Below are positions 42,054 through 53,289 of a stretch of 64,000 nt of DNA, one piece after another. Where the stretch lies: NCBI RefSeq assembly GCF_024763615.1, contig NC_077222.1, positions 107,417,417 through 107,481,416 on the forward strand, given 5' to 3'. A program made the translations under genes and the position numbers. The notes beneath the pieces were generated by a model. The model did not search any database. It was not told the origin of the DNA and saw only the letters and a program-made list of their open reading frames with translations. The stretch comes from Phlebotomus papatasi (Eukaryota; Arthropoda; Insecta; Diptera; Psychodidae). Numbering within the stretch: the first letter of the stretch is position 1; the number at the start of each line of letters is the position of its first letter.

Positions 42054-42887
42054 TAGGGGAGAATGGGGCGGTTTTACACATGGATTGGACTTTGAAAGTC
42101 TTTTGGATGAAAAACAGAAGCAAAATTTAGTATAACCCGTCCGTTGCAGTTAAGTTTAGGCATAAATTACATTTATTTCTAAGAAGTGGACAATTTATTT
42201 AAAGCATTCAAGTTAAAGTCTCGGGGTAGTTTCACACAAAACTTAAAGCACCTTTTAAGATGCATAATTTAGCGCTTATTTCAAAATTTAAACCAGTTTA
42301 AGGTACAAAGTTTAAGAAACTTTCTAGTGGGTTATACGATTTACGACCATTTCGTAAGTCCCTAATAGGAATTCACAAACATTTGCGAACAATTTAACGA
42401 AATATCTTTTTCTGTGTAGATAAAACGTCAAAAGTCTTTAATTCAGAATTGTAAATCTCTAATTTTCGCAGCAAATTTTCAGCTTAAATTTCTAGCCTTT
42501 ATCTATCTCAAAATTTTTAATCCTTCTTTATCTAGGGGAATGTTGGCAAGGTTCGCACAGAGTTAACCTTCAAACAACGCAAATTTTTTCTTTGTTTGCA
42601 AAGAGCTAATTCGTCATTTCTTAGCCATAAGATAGATCATTATTAAGCTCATGAAACAAGATAAGAAATGATAGGCCAGCTCTTTGTAAACAAAGAGAAA
42701 ATTCACATCGTTTGAAGGTTCACTCTGTTCGAACCATGCCTACATTCCCCTAAGTAGGTTATTTATTATAACTGAATCTTCTAACCCCAAACTAAGGAAT
42801 CTAAAGAATAACAAAGGATTAATCTAAGGAATAATATAAAAAGTCAGAAACGATAAAACCTCCAAGTGACTGCCCCACTTTCCCCTA
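42054..42887. mobile_element. TAGGGGARAATGGGGC-ended element with a nested MITE
   Basis: The left end TAGGGGAGAATGGGGCGGTT is the inverse of the right end AGTGACTGCCCCACTTTCCCC then TA. The 834 bp include the 220-bp MITE at 42533-42752, leaving about 610 bp. It belongs with other TAGGG(G)TAAGNTGGGG-type ends in the window (35696, 38544, 43852). The pairing of these two ends is inferred from sequence and orientation. Confidence 0.5.
42533..42752. mobile_element. MITE with TAGGGGAATGTTGGCAAGG ends, copy 2 of 2
   Basis: 220 bp; arms TAGGGGAATGTTGGCAAGGT, CGCACAGAGTTAACCTTCAA and the inverse TTGAAGGTTCACTCTGTTCG, CATGCCTACATTCCCCTA. It matches 34641-34838, including the inner TTTCTTTGTTTGCAAAGA segment. 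Confidence 0.7.
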
Positions 42888-43851
42888 TGTATAAAAAAGG
42901 GAATACTGAGGATGCAATTTTTAATTTGCAATATTGTCAATTCAGAGGCCATTCGCGAATCAACATACAACATAATTTCACACACGGCGTCTCCACTGCA
43001 ACATGGTCAACATCAGAGTATCCGTAAATCACTCGATTTATGACATCTTATGGGAATCGTTCTTTAACCATATTTTCTCCTTCTCTTCTTCCTTTTGTCT
43101 TTACCTCCCCATGTTCGGCCAACATTTAAATATATTGAAATTCTTCTCAATTTACACATGCCGACTATCGAGATCAAGTTCTTAAAAAAAAACAGAGAAT
43201 AAAAAAAAACTCCCAACATCTTTCTGGCCGCAGTGGTTGTCGCCAATCGGCATCCACAACAATTTAAAGACAAAGGTGATAATTTAGGAAAATATCAACG
43301 ACAATCAGAGAGCAATTTATTGAATCAAAGAAATTCAGCAGCACCTTAAAGAAATATTTCTTTCACATAAAAATTCATTGAGGGGGAAGACAAAAAGAGA
43401 TAAATTTTCGTTGAGACTGGAAATCAATATTAATCACATATCTTCACGAAAACCATCAATTTATTTAATTAAAACTAGCCCCAAAAATCATGGATCCACC
43501 CATAGACTGAGCCAGACACGCATATGTATTCTAAATATATTGTGGCCAAAGTTCTTACTGCAGGGGCATCTTTGGCCATCAAATATGACCAATGGGAAGA
43601 GTGAGAAAAGGACACGAACAAGACAAAATGCCAGAGAATTCTTTGTAAAATTGTCTCGAGACATGGCAAAAATTAACCAAGAGTGTCTCTTTCTCGTTTA
43701 TCATCCTATTCTTTTAGTGGCAAATTTCTCATCTATTTGCCACTGAAACACAGAAGATAAACTCTACAGAAAATGCCTTGAAGAAATTTGTCAATTTTTT
43801 TAGTATTCTAATAAAAATGCATTGGAAGTCAGTAAATTATTTTTCTTTCCA
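42888..43851. other. Unique DNA, no gene recognised
   Basis: The longest frame is 122 codons (43378-43746, +), with no motif and two competing minus-strand frames. Nothing identifiable. Confidence 0.4.
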
Positions 43852-44077
43852 TAGGGGTAAGTGGGGTAGTTTAACACAGGGGTAATTTGAAAACACTAAT
43901 TATTTTATACAAAAGCTTAGGGCAGTCTCTAAACTTCAAATTAAAAGCGACTTAAATATTTATAAAGTTACAATTAAAGATTGACATTTCTTAATTAAAT
44001 GACTGAGATGTTTAGCGTATTTTTCAAGATTGTCACCTAAAGAGATTAGCTTTATAATTAAAAGAAACTGAAAGATG

Positions 44078-44284
44078 TAGGGGGAGGTAGGGCTACTTTG
44101 ATCTGTACGATATGATGCGATATGTACGATTGATAGACGGTTTTTCGCATAGTTTTATAGTCGATCCACAATTGTTTTATCTATCTAAATTACATTATGA
44201 AAAAGCCCAGTTCCTTTTGGAAATATGCGAAAAAATCGTATATCAATGTAGCCCCATAACTCAAAATAGCCCCATTCCCCCCTA
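44078..44284. mobile_element. MITE with TAGGGGGAGGTAGGGCTACT ends
   Basis: 207 bp. The left TAGGGGGAGGTAGGGCTACT then TTGA is inverse to the right CTCAAAATAGCCCCATTCCC then CCCTA. The interior has a further inverted pair, TAGACGGTTTTTCGCATAG and ATATGCGAAAAAATCGTATA. Confidence 0.6.
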
Positions 44285-44489
44285 ACCTGGGTACAATTCA
44301 GCGTAAAAACCGTTTTTATTCATTTTAATAAAGGAACGTGAATAAGGGTTGAAGTTTCCCAAAAATTTCCCTACTCCAAAAACTGTAAATATACTCATTG
44401 AATTATTTCTCCTACATTAAATATTAGACATAAATTAAAGTTTTAGATTTAAGTTTTCTTTGGTTTTTTTTTTCAATATAGGTAGTGGA

Positions 44490-45240
44490 CAACGGCACAA
44501 GTGGAGTTTGATTCCCGAACTAAAAGGTAAATGGAAGCCTATTTAAAAAAAAAAAACGTCGTTGATCTTCGAAAGTATTTATTAACACAATTTCAAATTT
44601 TTCGCATAAAGTGAGGAAAATTTATGAAGTATCACATAAAAAAGCTGGTAGAATATTTAAATAGTGATTATCAAGGGATAATACTTCGGGCACGAATTAT
44701 GATAGTCGTTTCTTTGTTTTGCTTCTCACAACAAATTGAAGACTGACACATTTTGACAATCGAGCATTTCGAAATTCGAATAGGAAATTCTTTAGATAGC
44801 TTTCGGAATTATTCCTTACGTTCCTTTACAGTAATAATCTTGGCGATTTGAGAACTGTACCGATTCGAAAGTATTTCAGAGAGGAATTTACATAAAATCC
44901 CGTTGGAAATTCAAAAATTTAAAACTACGAACTGCGAAAAAGTGTATGAATTAATGAAAAAACATTTATTTTAATAAAATTGAAATTCAAATGTTCTTTC
45001 ATCCTGAAATTCTACAAAAATTCTCTTTTTGCAACAAAGGTTTACGCACTGTTGATGTTGCTGACGATTGAACTGTCAAGAATACCAAAAATTCAAAATA
45101 AAAGAACTGCCAGCGCTAAAGCGGCGAATATGTGAACTTCCGCTTCAGACTTGCGGTCGATTTTTAGATAGGTTTGGCTTGGCTCTGTCTCTTCGAATTT
45201 TTCAAATTTTATTTGTGAATAATAAGAATCAACTAAAAAT
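44490..45240 (+). repeat. Dispersed repeat, longest copy of the GTGTCAAGAATACCGAAATT family
   Basis: It runs from GTGGAGTTTGATTCCCGAAC through GAAGTATCACATAAAAAAGC then TGGTAGAATA, CATTTCGAAATTCGAATAGG and GACGATTGAACTGTCAAGAA to GATAGGTTTGGCTTGGCT. Parts recur at 12590 (-), 40480, 47830, 48300 (-) and 48536. No reverse transcriptase or transposase motif in any frame (longest 81 codons). Class unknown. Confidence 0.6.
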
Positions 45241-45307
45241 CATAGTTTCAATAATTTTGAGTAATCAATATTTGAATCCTAGAAATAACTTGACTAATAC
45301 TAGCAGA

Positions 45308-45562
45308 CACTGAGAGAAATCCGAAAAAGTTAAAATAACATTCCGGAAATGTAAATTTTACCCTGCATTATTGATCCGAAATCGGTGTAAATATTATGCC
45401 TTTTAGGTGTATTATGGATTAAAGTTACCCTTTTTCAAGTTAATTTTACACTCAAAAGAGTGTGAAATTAACATTAAAAAATGTTGATATATTTTTACAC
45501 CTAAAAAGTGTTAAAGTTACGAGGAAAAAAAAGTTAATCGCACCCTCTTTTTTATCTCAGTG
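45308..45562. mobile_element. CACTGAG MITE, copy 3 of 3, 2-bp GA duplication
   Basis: 255 bp, CACTGAGAGAAATCCGAAAA to CCCTCTTTTTTATCTCAGTG, with GA on both sides (45306-45307, 45563-45564). Close to copy 2 throughout. The 103-codon frame overlapping its right half is not a gene. Confidence 0.8.
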
Positions 45563-45888
45563 GATAGACGATTTTCAATTTCATACAATTTCAAAAGATC
45601 ATTCTAGTTCTAGCAAATGGAAAAAACCAATTGAAAATAAAGAGTTTTTCATTTTACCTGCAATCCCCGAAAATGGGTTTAATTTTATAAATATTAAACT
45701 CTTTTTGAAAAAAATAGGGTTTTCATTGATCAAAATTTTGTTTTTTCACTTTTCAAATCGTCTTCTTTTCTAAAAACGGATTGGCTAGGAATTTACATCA
45801 GTTCTGACACACACTATTTAGAGAAATTCAATAAATATTCAAATAAAGTAATTTTTTCAAATTATTTGATAAAAAATATACATTTAAT

Positions 45889-46219
45889 GGCCATCTACAC
45901 ATTGACTGCGATAAATTTTTGTGAAAAAAATTCTTTTTTGGTAGAAATAATCTATAGGGTGGAGTCTACACTTATGGATGTTATACACACTTATGGAGAA
46001 CACAAAAATCTTAAGTTTTTACGTTTAACATATTTCCAAAAATTGTTAATTAAATCATAAACAAATAATTTTATAACTTTTCGAAATGTGTTTTACGTAA
46101 GAACGTAAGATTTTTGCACGCTGTCCATAAGTGTAGACTCCACCCTACTACTCTAGGAGAAAATGTCAAAAATCTATCAAAAAGACAACGAACGACGAAA
46201 ATTGCTCCCAATAGGGGCC
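45889..46219. mobile_element. MITE with GGCSWCTACACATTG ends, interrupted copy
   Basis: GGCCATCTACACATTGACTG then ATAAATTTTTGTGAAAAAAA is the left arm. AACGACGAAAATTGCTCCCA then ATAGGGGCC is the right. Removing 45955-46147 leaves about 138 bp, the length of the copies at 10690 and 49441. Confidence 0.65.
45955..46147. mobile_element. Nested MITE with TAGGGTGGAGTCTACACTTA ends, CTA duplication
   Basis: 193 bp with a perfect inverted repeat of 24 bases (TAGGGTGGAGTCTACACTTA then TGGA, inverse at 46124-46147). CTA flanks both sides (45952-45954 and 46148-46150). Alternatively the target is TA and the element starts at GGG. No ORF of significance. Confidence 0.75.
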
Positions 46220-46405
46220 TTTAAGGACGCCTTAATAAATGACCTTCAAATAACCTTGAAGTGGATTTTTCAAAGTATGTATGTAGGAAGAAATGACATC
46301 CATTATAGTCCCTAAAACATATCCAAAATTGAAAATAACTGGTTAAGCCGCAGGTCACCAAATCAAATTCAAAGTTAGTGGAAGGAACCGCCCCACTCAC
46401 CCCTA

Positions 46406-47829
46406 CAGAAAAATAGAATATCTCAAAAGGATGTGATTAAAATCACAAAAAAAATATTACGACAGCCCCAGACATTTATTTTGGACCAAAAATATTAAAG
46501 TCTCTCTAGAGACATTTAAAGTGGTGCCCTAACTCATTTCATCCCAGCGGACACCACCGGAGCTATATTGGCGGCGAAAAAAGTGGGATTTTCGGGGCCG
46601 CGAAGACACAGGGAGAATAGCAATCAAGAAGGAAACTTTATGAATGAGAAATAGATGAGAAGTGCACCAGGATTCATTGAGTTCCGCCCTCCCAATTAAT
46701 CTGCCATGTCCTCCAAAAAAATAAAAGAAGTCCTCCTCCTCCTCTCCGTCTCCTTTTTGGAAGTCTTTTGACTTTGGAAGAGTCTCTCATTTGACCACAC
46801 ACTTCCCCCGCGTCCTATCGTGGTCAGTTGGAAAGAAAACCGATATAAATATCCTCGAGGGCATGCAATCACATCAGAGGATCACACCGACTTGAATTGC
46901 CGGTATCCAACAGTCACACAACGCATCCACAACGTTAATTTTGTCTTATCTGCGCGAAATAAAATGAAGTGGAAACCGCCCCATCGCACATTCGTCGGAT
47001 ACCCAAGTCTCTCCCCCTTTGGCACGGGAAAATAAGACCCACAACCACCTCAACATATCGCATATCACACACTCCTGACCACCATGGGGGGAAGACGAAA
47101 AAAAATCGCGCATGAGGTGTACAGGGAGGAGGATTAAGGTGGACATGGGGAGAAATTCTTTGGACTCTACATTATCCAAGGTGAGAGACGAAGAAGAAGC
47201 GTCCACACAACATTCTTCTTTGTGTCATTGCAACAGCACACGCAATCTCATATATCGCCCATGTAAAGCCTCCCATTTATGCCTTTTCCACCCCTTCCCA
47301 GCCCCAGAGAGATAGTCATCACCATGGAAGAGAGTCAAATAAATCGCAAGCAATAAATTAAGGAATCGCTGCCGCCTCTATGTCCTACATTTATTTTGCT
47401 GCAGAGCACTCCAAATTCAAATGGACTCCTACCACCATCCTAGTTTGCACTCAGGATTAGCCTCCTTGGAGAGAGCTTTTCCAACTTTCAATTGGCCGAG
47501 GTCACATTCTAATTCAGACTGATGAATTGCTCTTCAAAAAGCTCAAGGAGTTGCGTTTGAAAAGCTTTATGGGGGTGGTTCTTGCAGAGATCCGCAATGA
47601 TAATTCTTTGCAATTTCTGAATAGATTTGCACTTGAAATCAATTTAAATGTACCCTTTTCTCTAGAGGAAGGTTTCGATTCGAAATGTATAGATAAGACA
47701 CAAACCGTCCCTTCTTTTCCGAAGACAAAAAATTACACGATTATAAAATACCTAAAATAGGAATTTTGTTTTAACTACTACTCGGCTAATTGTATAGTCC
47801 ATTTGAAGAGTTATCAGACAACCACACCC
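46406..47829. other. Unique DNA, no gene recognised
   Basis: One of the less AT-rich stretches (46550-47350). Frames to 86 codons on both strands have no motif. Regulatory or exon-proximal sequence is possible but unsupported. Confidence 0.4.
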
Positions 47830-49110
47830 CAATGAGTCCAAACACAAGTAGATTTTGATTCTCCAATAGTGTCTTGGATAAAAAGTAAATGAAATTCTAT
47901 TTGCACAAAAAGTCGTTGATGTTCGAAGAATTCAAATTTAATTTCGAATTTCCATACTAAATTTTCGAACAAGATGGGGAAAATTTATCAAGTATCACAC
48001 TGAAAAGCTGGCACAAGAGTTACTCAGTGATTATAGAATGATTAAATAATGGGACAAGAACAGTAAGCTTCGTTGTTCTGTTTTTTTTCCACACAACAAT
48101 GTGAAGACCGTCTCATTTTGACACTTGAGCACTTCGAAATTCGAACAGGATGTAACTTCCGCCACCTTGCGAAAGTGTTAAGAAGTAAGAAAGATTGTTT
48201 TAGATCTTCAAATAGATTTTATAATTTTTAAAGATCTACTTGTGAAAGGTAAGAATCTTTCTGTACAGAAGTAGATCTTGAAAAATTCGAAAATCTATTT
48301 GAAGATTTTATGAAGATTTTTAACGACGTTTACTGTTCTTGCCCCAGTATTTAATCACTACATTATCACTGAGTAACTCTTTTTCCAGCTTTTTAGTGTG
48401 ATATTTGATAAATTTTCCCCGCCTTGTTCGAAAATGTAGTATGAAAATTCGAAATTGAATTTGAATTCTTCGAACATCAACGACTTTTTGTGCAAATAGA
48501 GTTCCATTTACCTTTTATCCAAGACACTATTGGAGAATCAAAATCTTCTGTTTGGGCTCAATAAGGAACTCTATTTACACAAAATGTCGTTGAAGTTCGA
48601 AGATTCAAATGCGATTTCGAATTTTCAAATGAAAATTTCGTACAAGGTGAGGAAAATGTATGAAATATCACACCACATTAAGCTGGAAAAGGAGTTAGTC
48701 ACTGATAATAGGACAGGAATTGTGAGCGTTTCTCACAACAAAGTAAAAATTGGCATATTTTGACAGTATAGAATATTTTGAAATTCGAACAGGAAGTATT
48801 TTAGCCACCTTATGGAATTATAAAGAAGTGAAAATTTCTTTTTACCTTTTAAAATCGATATTCGAATTTATCTAACTTCACTAGTGAATGGCAATAATAT
48901 ATATAAAAATTCGTCTTGTTCAGTAATAACCTTCCCGAATTGAGATCTCTCTCCGGTTGAGATTTTCTCTGTATCGATTCAAAGGTATATCAAAAAGAAC
49001 TTATCAAAAAAAAAACAGTTAGAATTTCGAACGTTTAAACCGACGAGTTACATAAAAGTGAGCAAGTTCATTAACAGGACATTTATTTTGATAAAATTGC
49101 AATTTAAACG
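47830..49110. repeat. Cluster of three dispersed-repeat copies, two forming an inverted pair
   Basis: 47860-48075 (+) reads GATTCTCCAATAGTGTCTTG, GCACAAAAAGTCGTTGATGT, CACACTGAAAAGCTGG. 48335-48535 is its reverse complement (CCAGCTTTTTAGTGTGATAT, CATCAACGACTTTTTGTGCA, CAAGACACTATTGGAGAATC). A third, direct copy starts at 48530 and runs to about 49110. The roughly 260-base loop between the inverted pair has its own partial inverted repeat (AGATCTTCAAATAGATTTTA and AAAATCTATTTGAAGATTTT). Family as at 44490-45240. Confidence 0.65.
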
Positions 49111-49440
49111 TTTTGCTCCCTGAAATTTAAATATTCCTGAAATAGTTATTTAGCAATCGTCCTGTGATTTTTAGATAATCAATACTCAAGAGAAACTAAT
49201 GGAACATAGTAAGTTTGAATTTGATCCATATTTTTTTATCAAATAACTCCCGAAGAAAGTTTAGCTACTTGAAACTACCCCATCTTACCCTACTTGTGAA
49301 AATCAGATGCCTTCTTCTGTATAATGATGATTAAATATTAAAGCGTTTATCAATAAATTTCCTCAATTAACTTTGCAGAATAATTTTTTATCTTCAAAAA
49401 GCATAATCTTTCCTGTTATTTTTGCGATGGAAAAGTGTAA

Positions 49441-49579
49441 AGGTCTCTATACATTGGTAACAGTTTTCGTCAAAAATTGCATTTTTGACAGAATTTTGAC
49501 GTTTCCACCTACAGAAGTGCTGACGATTTTCTTCAAAAAGGCAATTTTTGATGAAAATCGCTTCTAATGTGTAGAAGCC
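49441..49579. mobile_element. MITE with GGTCTCTATACATTGG ends, GGCGTCTACAC family copy 3
   Basis: 139 bp. Left TCTCTATACATTGGTAACAG then TTTTCGTCAAAAATTGC; right GGCAATTTTTGATGAAAATC then GCTTCTAATGTGTAGAAGCC. The frames of 64 and 78 codons across it are by-products of the palindrome. Confidence 0.65.
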
Positions 49580-51404
49580 ATAAGTAAGGAATACCAGAGC
49601 CCAAAACTTCATCAATTGATTTAATTTCATTCTTCTATTTCATAACCAAATTTTCGTATCCAGGCTCTTGAATTGCAATGTCAATCATTTTTTAATTAAA
49701 TGTCTTCTCTGCTATATTAAAGCACTTCTCAGAGGTTTTTCATGGCAGTCTGAAAGTAACTTAGATTTTCTATTTTAGTCAAGACATATTTGAGGGGATT
49801 ATATCTGATCGAAAAGAGGTTTCATCCCAGAAACAAACCACTGGAGAAGGTTTTCCAAGACACAATGGTGGCTGGTTTTCGAAATCCCCTTCTTTTGAAT
49901 AAGCGCAAAGAAGTATTTTTAAGGCAGATATTTCAAATTTTAATATTGAAGGTTTTCCTTAATTAAAGCCCTCATTAATTGCGTAAAACACTTGCACAAT
50001 CAAGACCAAAAAACAGTAAGCCAAGACATGCACCAGCAACAATTTCGGAAGCACGGAAGAAGCATTCACCCTACGGGGAAGCTGCTACTGGGCGGTCTAC
50101 AGCGCACTTAGCGGATTTTTCCCAAAATCTCAAAATTTCGAATTAGACAAAAATTATTCCGAATTACCCCATTTTATCCTACTGTACGCTTATCGTTAAA
50201 CGTTATCTACACGTCATTAAATATTTAATCCCACGAATACCTCGTAAAGAATTAAAAATGATTATTTAGCAAACCTACTGTCAATAAATGGATTAACAAT
50301 TTAAGGTCATTGAATGTATGATACCGGGTATGTATTCCATAAAAATAACTATTCAAAAGTTTTAGCTAAAACGCAAACCCTTATTCTTGTTTTCAAGACA
50401 TTAATATCTTTTCTAGTTAATTTAAAACACTAAAGTACACTAAATACACCAAATATTTTATGTTTCTCTATCGTATGCAATTCACGACCCTGAACTGTGT
50501 TATTTAATGAAATTATAAATTGTCTTGGAGAATTGCAAATCTCCAGTGTCTTGACACGCCGAAAATTGAATGAATGAAAAGGGCAAATCGAAACAGTGGA
50601 ACGATGATGGTGAGAAGATTTAAAAGCATATGCTGAGGGAAGGCCACCTCTGTCGTATATCATCAAATTTGTTTGTAGATCTCCAGCTAGGCGCAATTTA
50701 GGAATCAATACCTGAGGCACGGCAGGACGCGCGATCGGTGATCGATACGCTTAAGTTTCTCCCAGGCATCAATAGTGTTGTCTTTCACCGGCATTTGCCC
50801 AACGAAATGCTCAAAGTGTATTTGTGAATATTAATCGTGCCAAGATAGAAATTCACATGGGACAAGCTAGAGATTAAAAGAAATTAAAGGAAAAATATTT
50901 CCACATCCAATTCTTTCTTTGCCCACAAACTGCGTGAGATAGTCTGGCGGTCTGAGATGATGAACAACGTGTCCATTTTGTGTCAATGGGCGCAGAGTCA
51001 GAAAGAAGATCTTCCTCATCATCGCATCAATATCATCATTTATCGGCACATTTTGGTGAGAATAAAAAAACATCCAATACCAGACGAATAGTGTGATTGA
51101 GCCGGCAAAAGATGGCAAAGAACAGCAGCAGCAGCCACTCACAGGGGAATTTATAACTTTCAAGAAGTGATTGTTGAACCCATTCTTGTAAAATGGCATT
51201 TTTTTTCTCTTCGGAATCAAATCAAACCCGGCTGATCACGAATTGATTCTAAAATGATCAAAAAGCGATTCGGGTACTCAATATTTATCATCACTCACTG
51301 GGATGGTTCTTTTAGTTGAGAGATTGAAATGTCAAATCTGTCAGATGTCTTTGAATCTTGATATCCAAGACACAAACCACAGACATTTCAAAATTTACCA
51401 ATTA
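49580..51404. other. Unique DNA with a SINE fragment at about 50047-50120
   Basis: 50047-50120 (GGAAGCACGGAAGAAGCATT and GCTGCTACTGGGCGGTCTAC) resembles the body of the SINE at 22297-22490 without its tRNA head. Lone TAGGGTAAGATGGGGTA-type ends occur at about 49277-49294 (CTACCCCATCTTACCCTA) and 50165-50182. 50430-51220 has frames to 117 codons with no motif. Confidence 0.4.
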
Positions 51405-51742
51405 CAGTAGAGTCTCTCAAATCTGAATCTCTCAAATTCGAACGCCGCCGCCGTTTGGATTCAAAATGTCAATTGTGGGGTTATGTTAAAATATTCGTGT
51501 ATTCTGGATGAATGAAAATCACATTTATGTGCTTTTCCTGAATGTTTACATACATAATGATCGTATATAAAATGAAAAGGAAGTATGTTACCACTAAAAC
51601 TTGTAAGAAAGTACGGGAATTTGATTCAAAGTACAATTTAATCTCACATGAATTTCGTTAGTTTTGAAAAAATCGTTCGAATTTGGTAGGTGAGAAATGT
51701 CAAAAATACCCCCCGAGCGTTCGAATTTAGAAGACTCTACTG
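51405..51742. mobile_element. Tc1/mariner-type MITE (CAGTAGAGTCTCTCAAAT), TA duplication
   Basis: 338 bp, CAGTAGAGTCTCTCAAATCT at the left and CGAATTTAGAAGACTCTACTG at the right, TA on both sides (51403-51404, 51743-51744). The copy at 61245-61568 is the same element in opposite orientation, including the conserved GGTATTTTTGACATTTCTCA segment. Confidence 0.8.
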
Positions 51743-52284
51743 TATGATTATGACTTTCGAAATACATTTAACACGGTTTATAATTAATTTTCCTAATTAT
51801 TGTGGCAAAATTTAAACAAAATTCTGCAAGGAAATAAAGATTTTTATCATAAGTGACGTTTCGTTAAGTGTGGAAAGTCTTGAAATCTTAGTTCTTAGCT
51901 AGGACATTAAGTTCTACAAATGAATTGTGGCAAAATACAAAATCTTGATATTGAAAATGCTCAACAGCTTTAAATTTTCATCTTGATCTTGGTATCAGAA
52001 TTGAGGCAATTATACGAACTATTTCTTAAACAATTTTGTCATTTTGAATATTTTTCTCATGGTGTATTATTGGCTATTGGAATATTTCCCAATGGAGAAT
52101 ACCGGTTAGAACAAAATGTTACAAATAGGACGAGTAGAACTCCTAAAGCCGGAATTGCAGATAATTTTTGATAGGCACTGAGTGTGAAACATCAAAGACA
52201 CTATAGGATGTGTGGAACTTAAGCCCAACACAAGGCACAGTTAAACAAGTGTGTCTTAGATTTTTGTGGAACTTAAGAGTATTT
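51743..52284. other. AT-rich DNA, nothing identified
   Basis: A 62-codon frame and repeated GTGGAACTTAAG phrases (52211 and 52266) only. Confidence 0.4.
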
Positions 52285-52292
52285 ATTCAGCG

Positions 52293-52422
52293 CAGAGGTG
52301 AGCAAGAACCGTTTGAAACAGAACAAACGTCAAATGAGAATTGTACGTCAATGTTCAAAACGCTACCTGGGCAAACTTATTTTGACGTTTATTCGGTTTC
52401 AAACGGTTCTTGCTCATCCCTG
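52293..52422. mobile_element. hAT-type MITE, 8-bp target duplication
   Basis: 130 bp. CAGAGGTGAGCAAGAACCGT then TTGAAAC at the left and GTTTCAAACGGTTCTTGCTC then ATCCCTG at the right. CAGNGNTG is the typical hAT end. Flanks ATTCAGCG (52285-52292) and TTTCAACG (52423-52430) match at six of eight positions, a decayed 8-bp duplication. An inner pair ACAAACGTCAAAT/TTTTGACGTTTAT extends the hairpin. Confidence 0.75.
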
Positions 52423-52430
52423 TTTCAACG

Positions 52431-53289
52431 CATTATAATTACAAAATGAATATTATTGAAAATCATAAAAATCAATGCAAAATAATTTATACTCAGATTT
52501 TAAAAATGAATGATAATTTAACTACAAATATTTTTTTTTTTTAAATAAGTATTGTGTATTAACAAAAATATAAAACAATTCCAACTGGTCAGTCGGGAAT
52601 AGTACCAGGATGATCACATACTGAGCGATCTTGTGCACGTTGATCATCCAACATTCGTGTCATTAATTATCTTTTGGACTTGTCGTTGTTTTTTTTCGCA
52701 GAACCTCATCTGCATCTTTTTTATTCCCCCCGCAAAAGAGATTTAAGAAAAGGGCGACTCTTCAATGAACCATCAAAATCTTCGTGATGTGATCCACAAG
52801 ATGTGAATCGATCAACCCCAATTTTTGACTCGATCGTCCAATCATGCAATTTGGCTCGCGCGACAAAAAAGATACCCGATGTGCGATATAAAGCATGTTA
52901 GACAAATATTCCATCATTATGATCTTCATCATCATCAAATGTGATCACTTCCCAAACACTATGGCCTCAAAAAGCATTTAATTTTGGCTGTGCTTAGTCG
53001 CAGTTACAAAAAAAAATGGAAAGTAGAACGATTTTGGCAGCAAAAGTCACACAATCATATTTTCGTGATCGACTAGGATGATTGAGGGAAAAAATGCCAT
53101 GTTTCATTCAAGAAGGTTTCATTCTGATCTAGCGGTTAATTTCTCAAACAAATTGATTAATTTGAAGTAGTTTTTGCTATCGAACCACTGAATTCTTCTC
53201 CAATTCGATTGCTCTCTGTAACAAAGATTCATACCGTTTTTCAATAAGATTCTTGCAAGTTTTATGGACTTATCAGGGATAATTATTTA
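52431..53289. other. AT-rich then unique DNA, nothing identified
   Basis: 52600-53110 is less AT-rich and non-repetitive. No frame of interest. Confidence 0.4.

Larger units (their letters stand above)
43852..46405. mobile_element. 2.55-kb TAGGGGTAAGTGGGG-ended element packed with nested insertions
   Basis: The left TAGGGGTAAGTGGGGTAGTT and the right end (GGAACCGCCCCACTCACCCC then TA) are inverted repeats over about 20 bases. Inside lie a MITE at 44078-44284, a dispersed repeat at 44490-45240, a CACTGAG MITE at 45308-45562 and a GGCGTCTAC MITE at 45889-46219 that itself holds another element. No ORF above 103 codons. That the two ends belong to one element is inferred; they could be halves of different copies. 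Confidence 0.45.

Noticed and set aside
43378..43746. 122-codon + strand frame as a gene
   Set aside because: No motif, basic and AT-driven composition, and a competing minus-strand frame.
49373..49630. Opposed 64- and 78-codon frames as a gene pair
   Set aside because: Both are produced by the palindromic MITE at 49441-49579.
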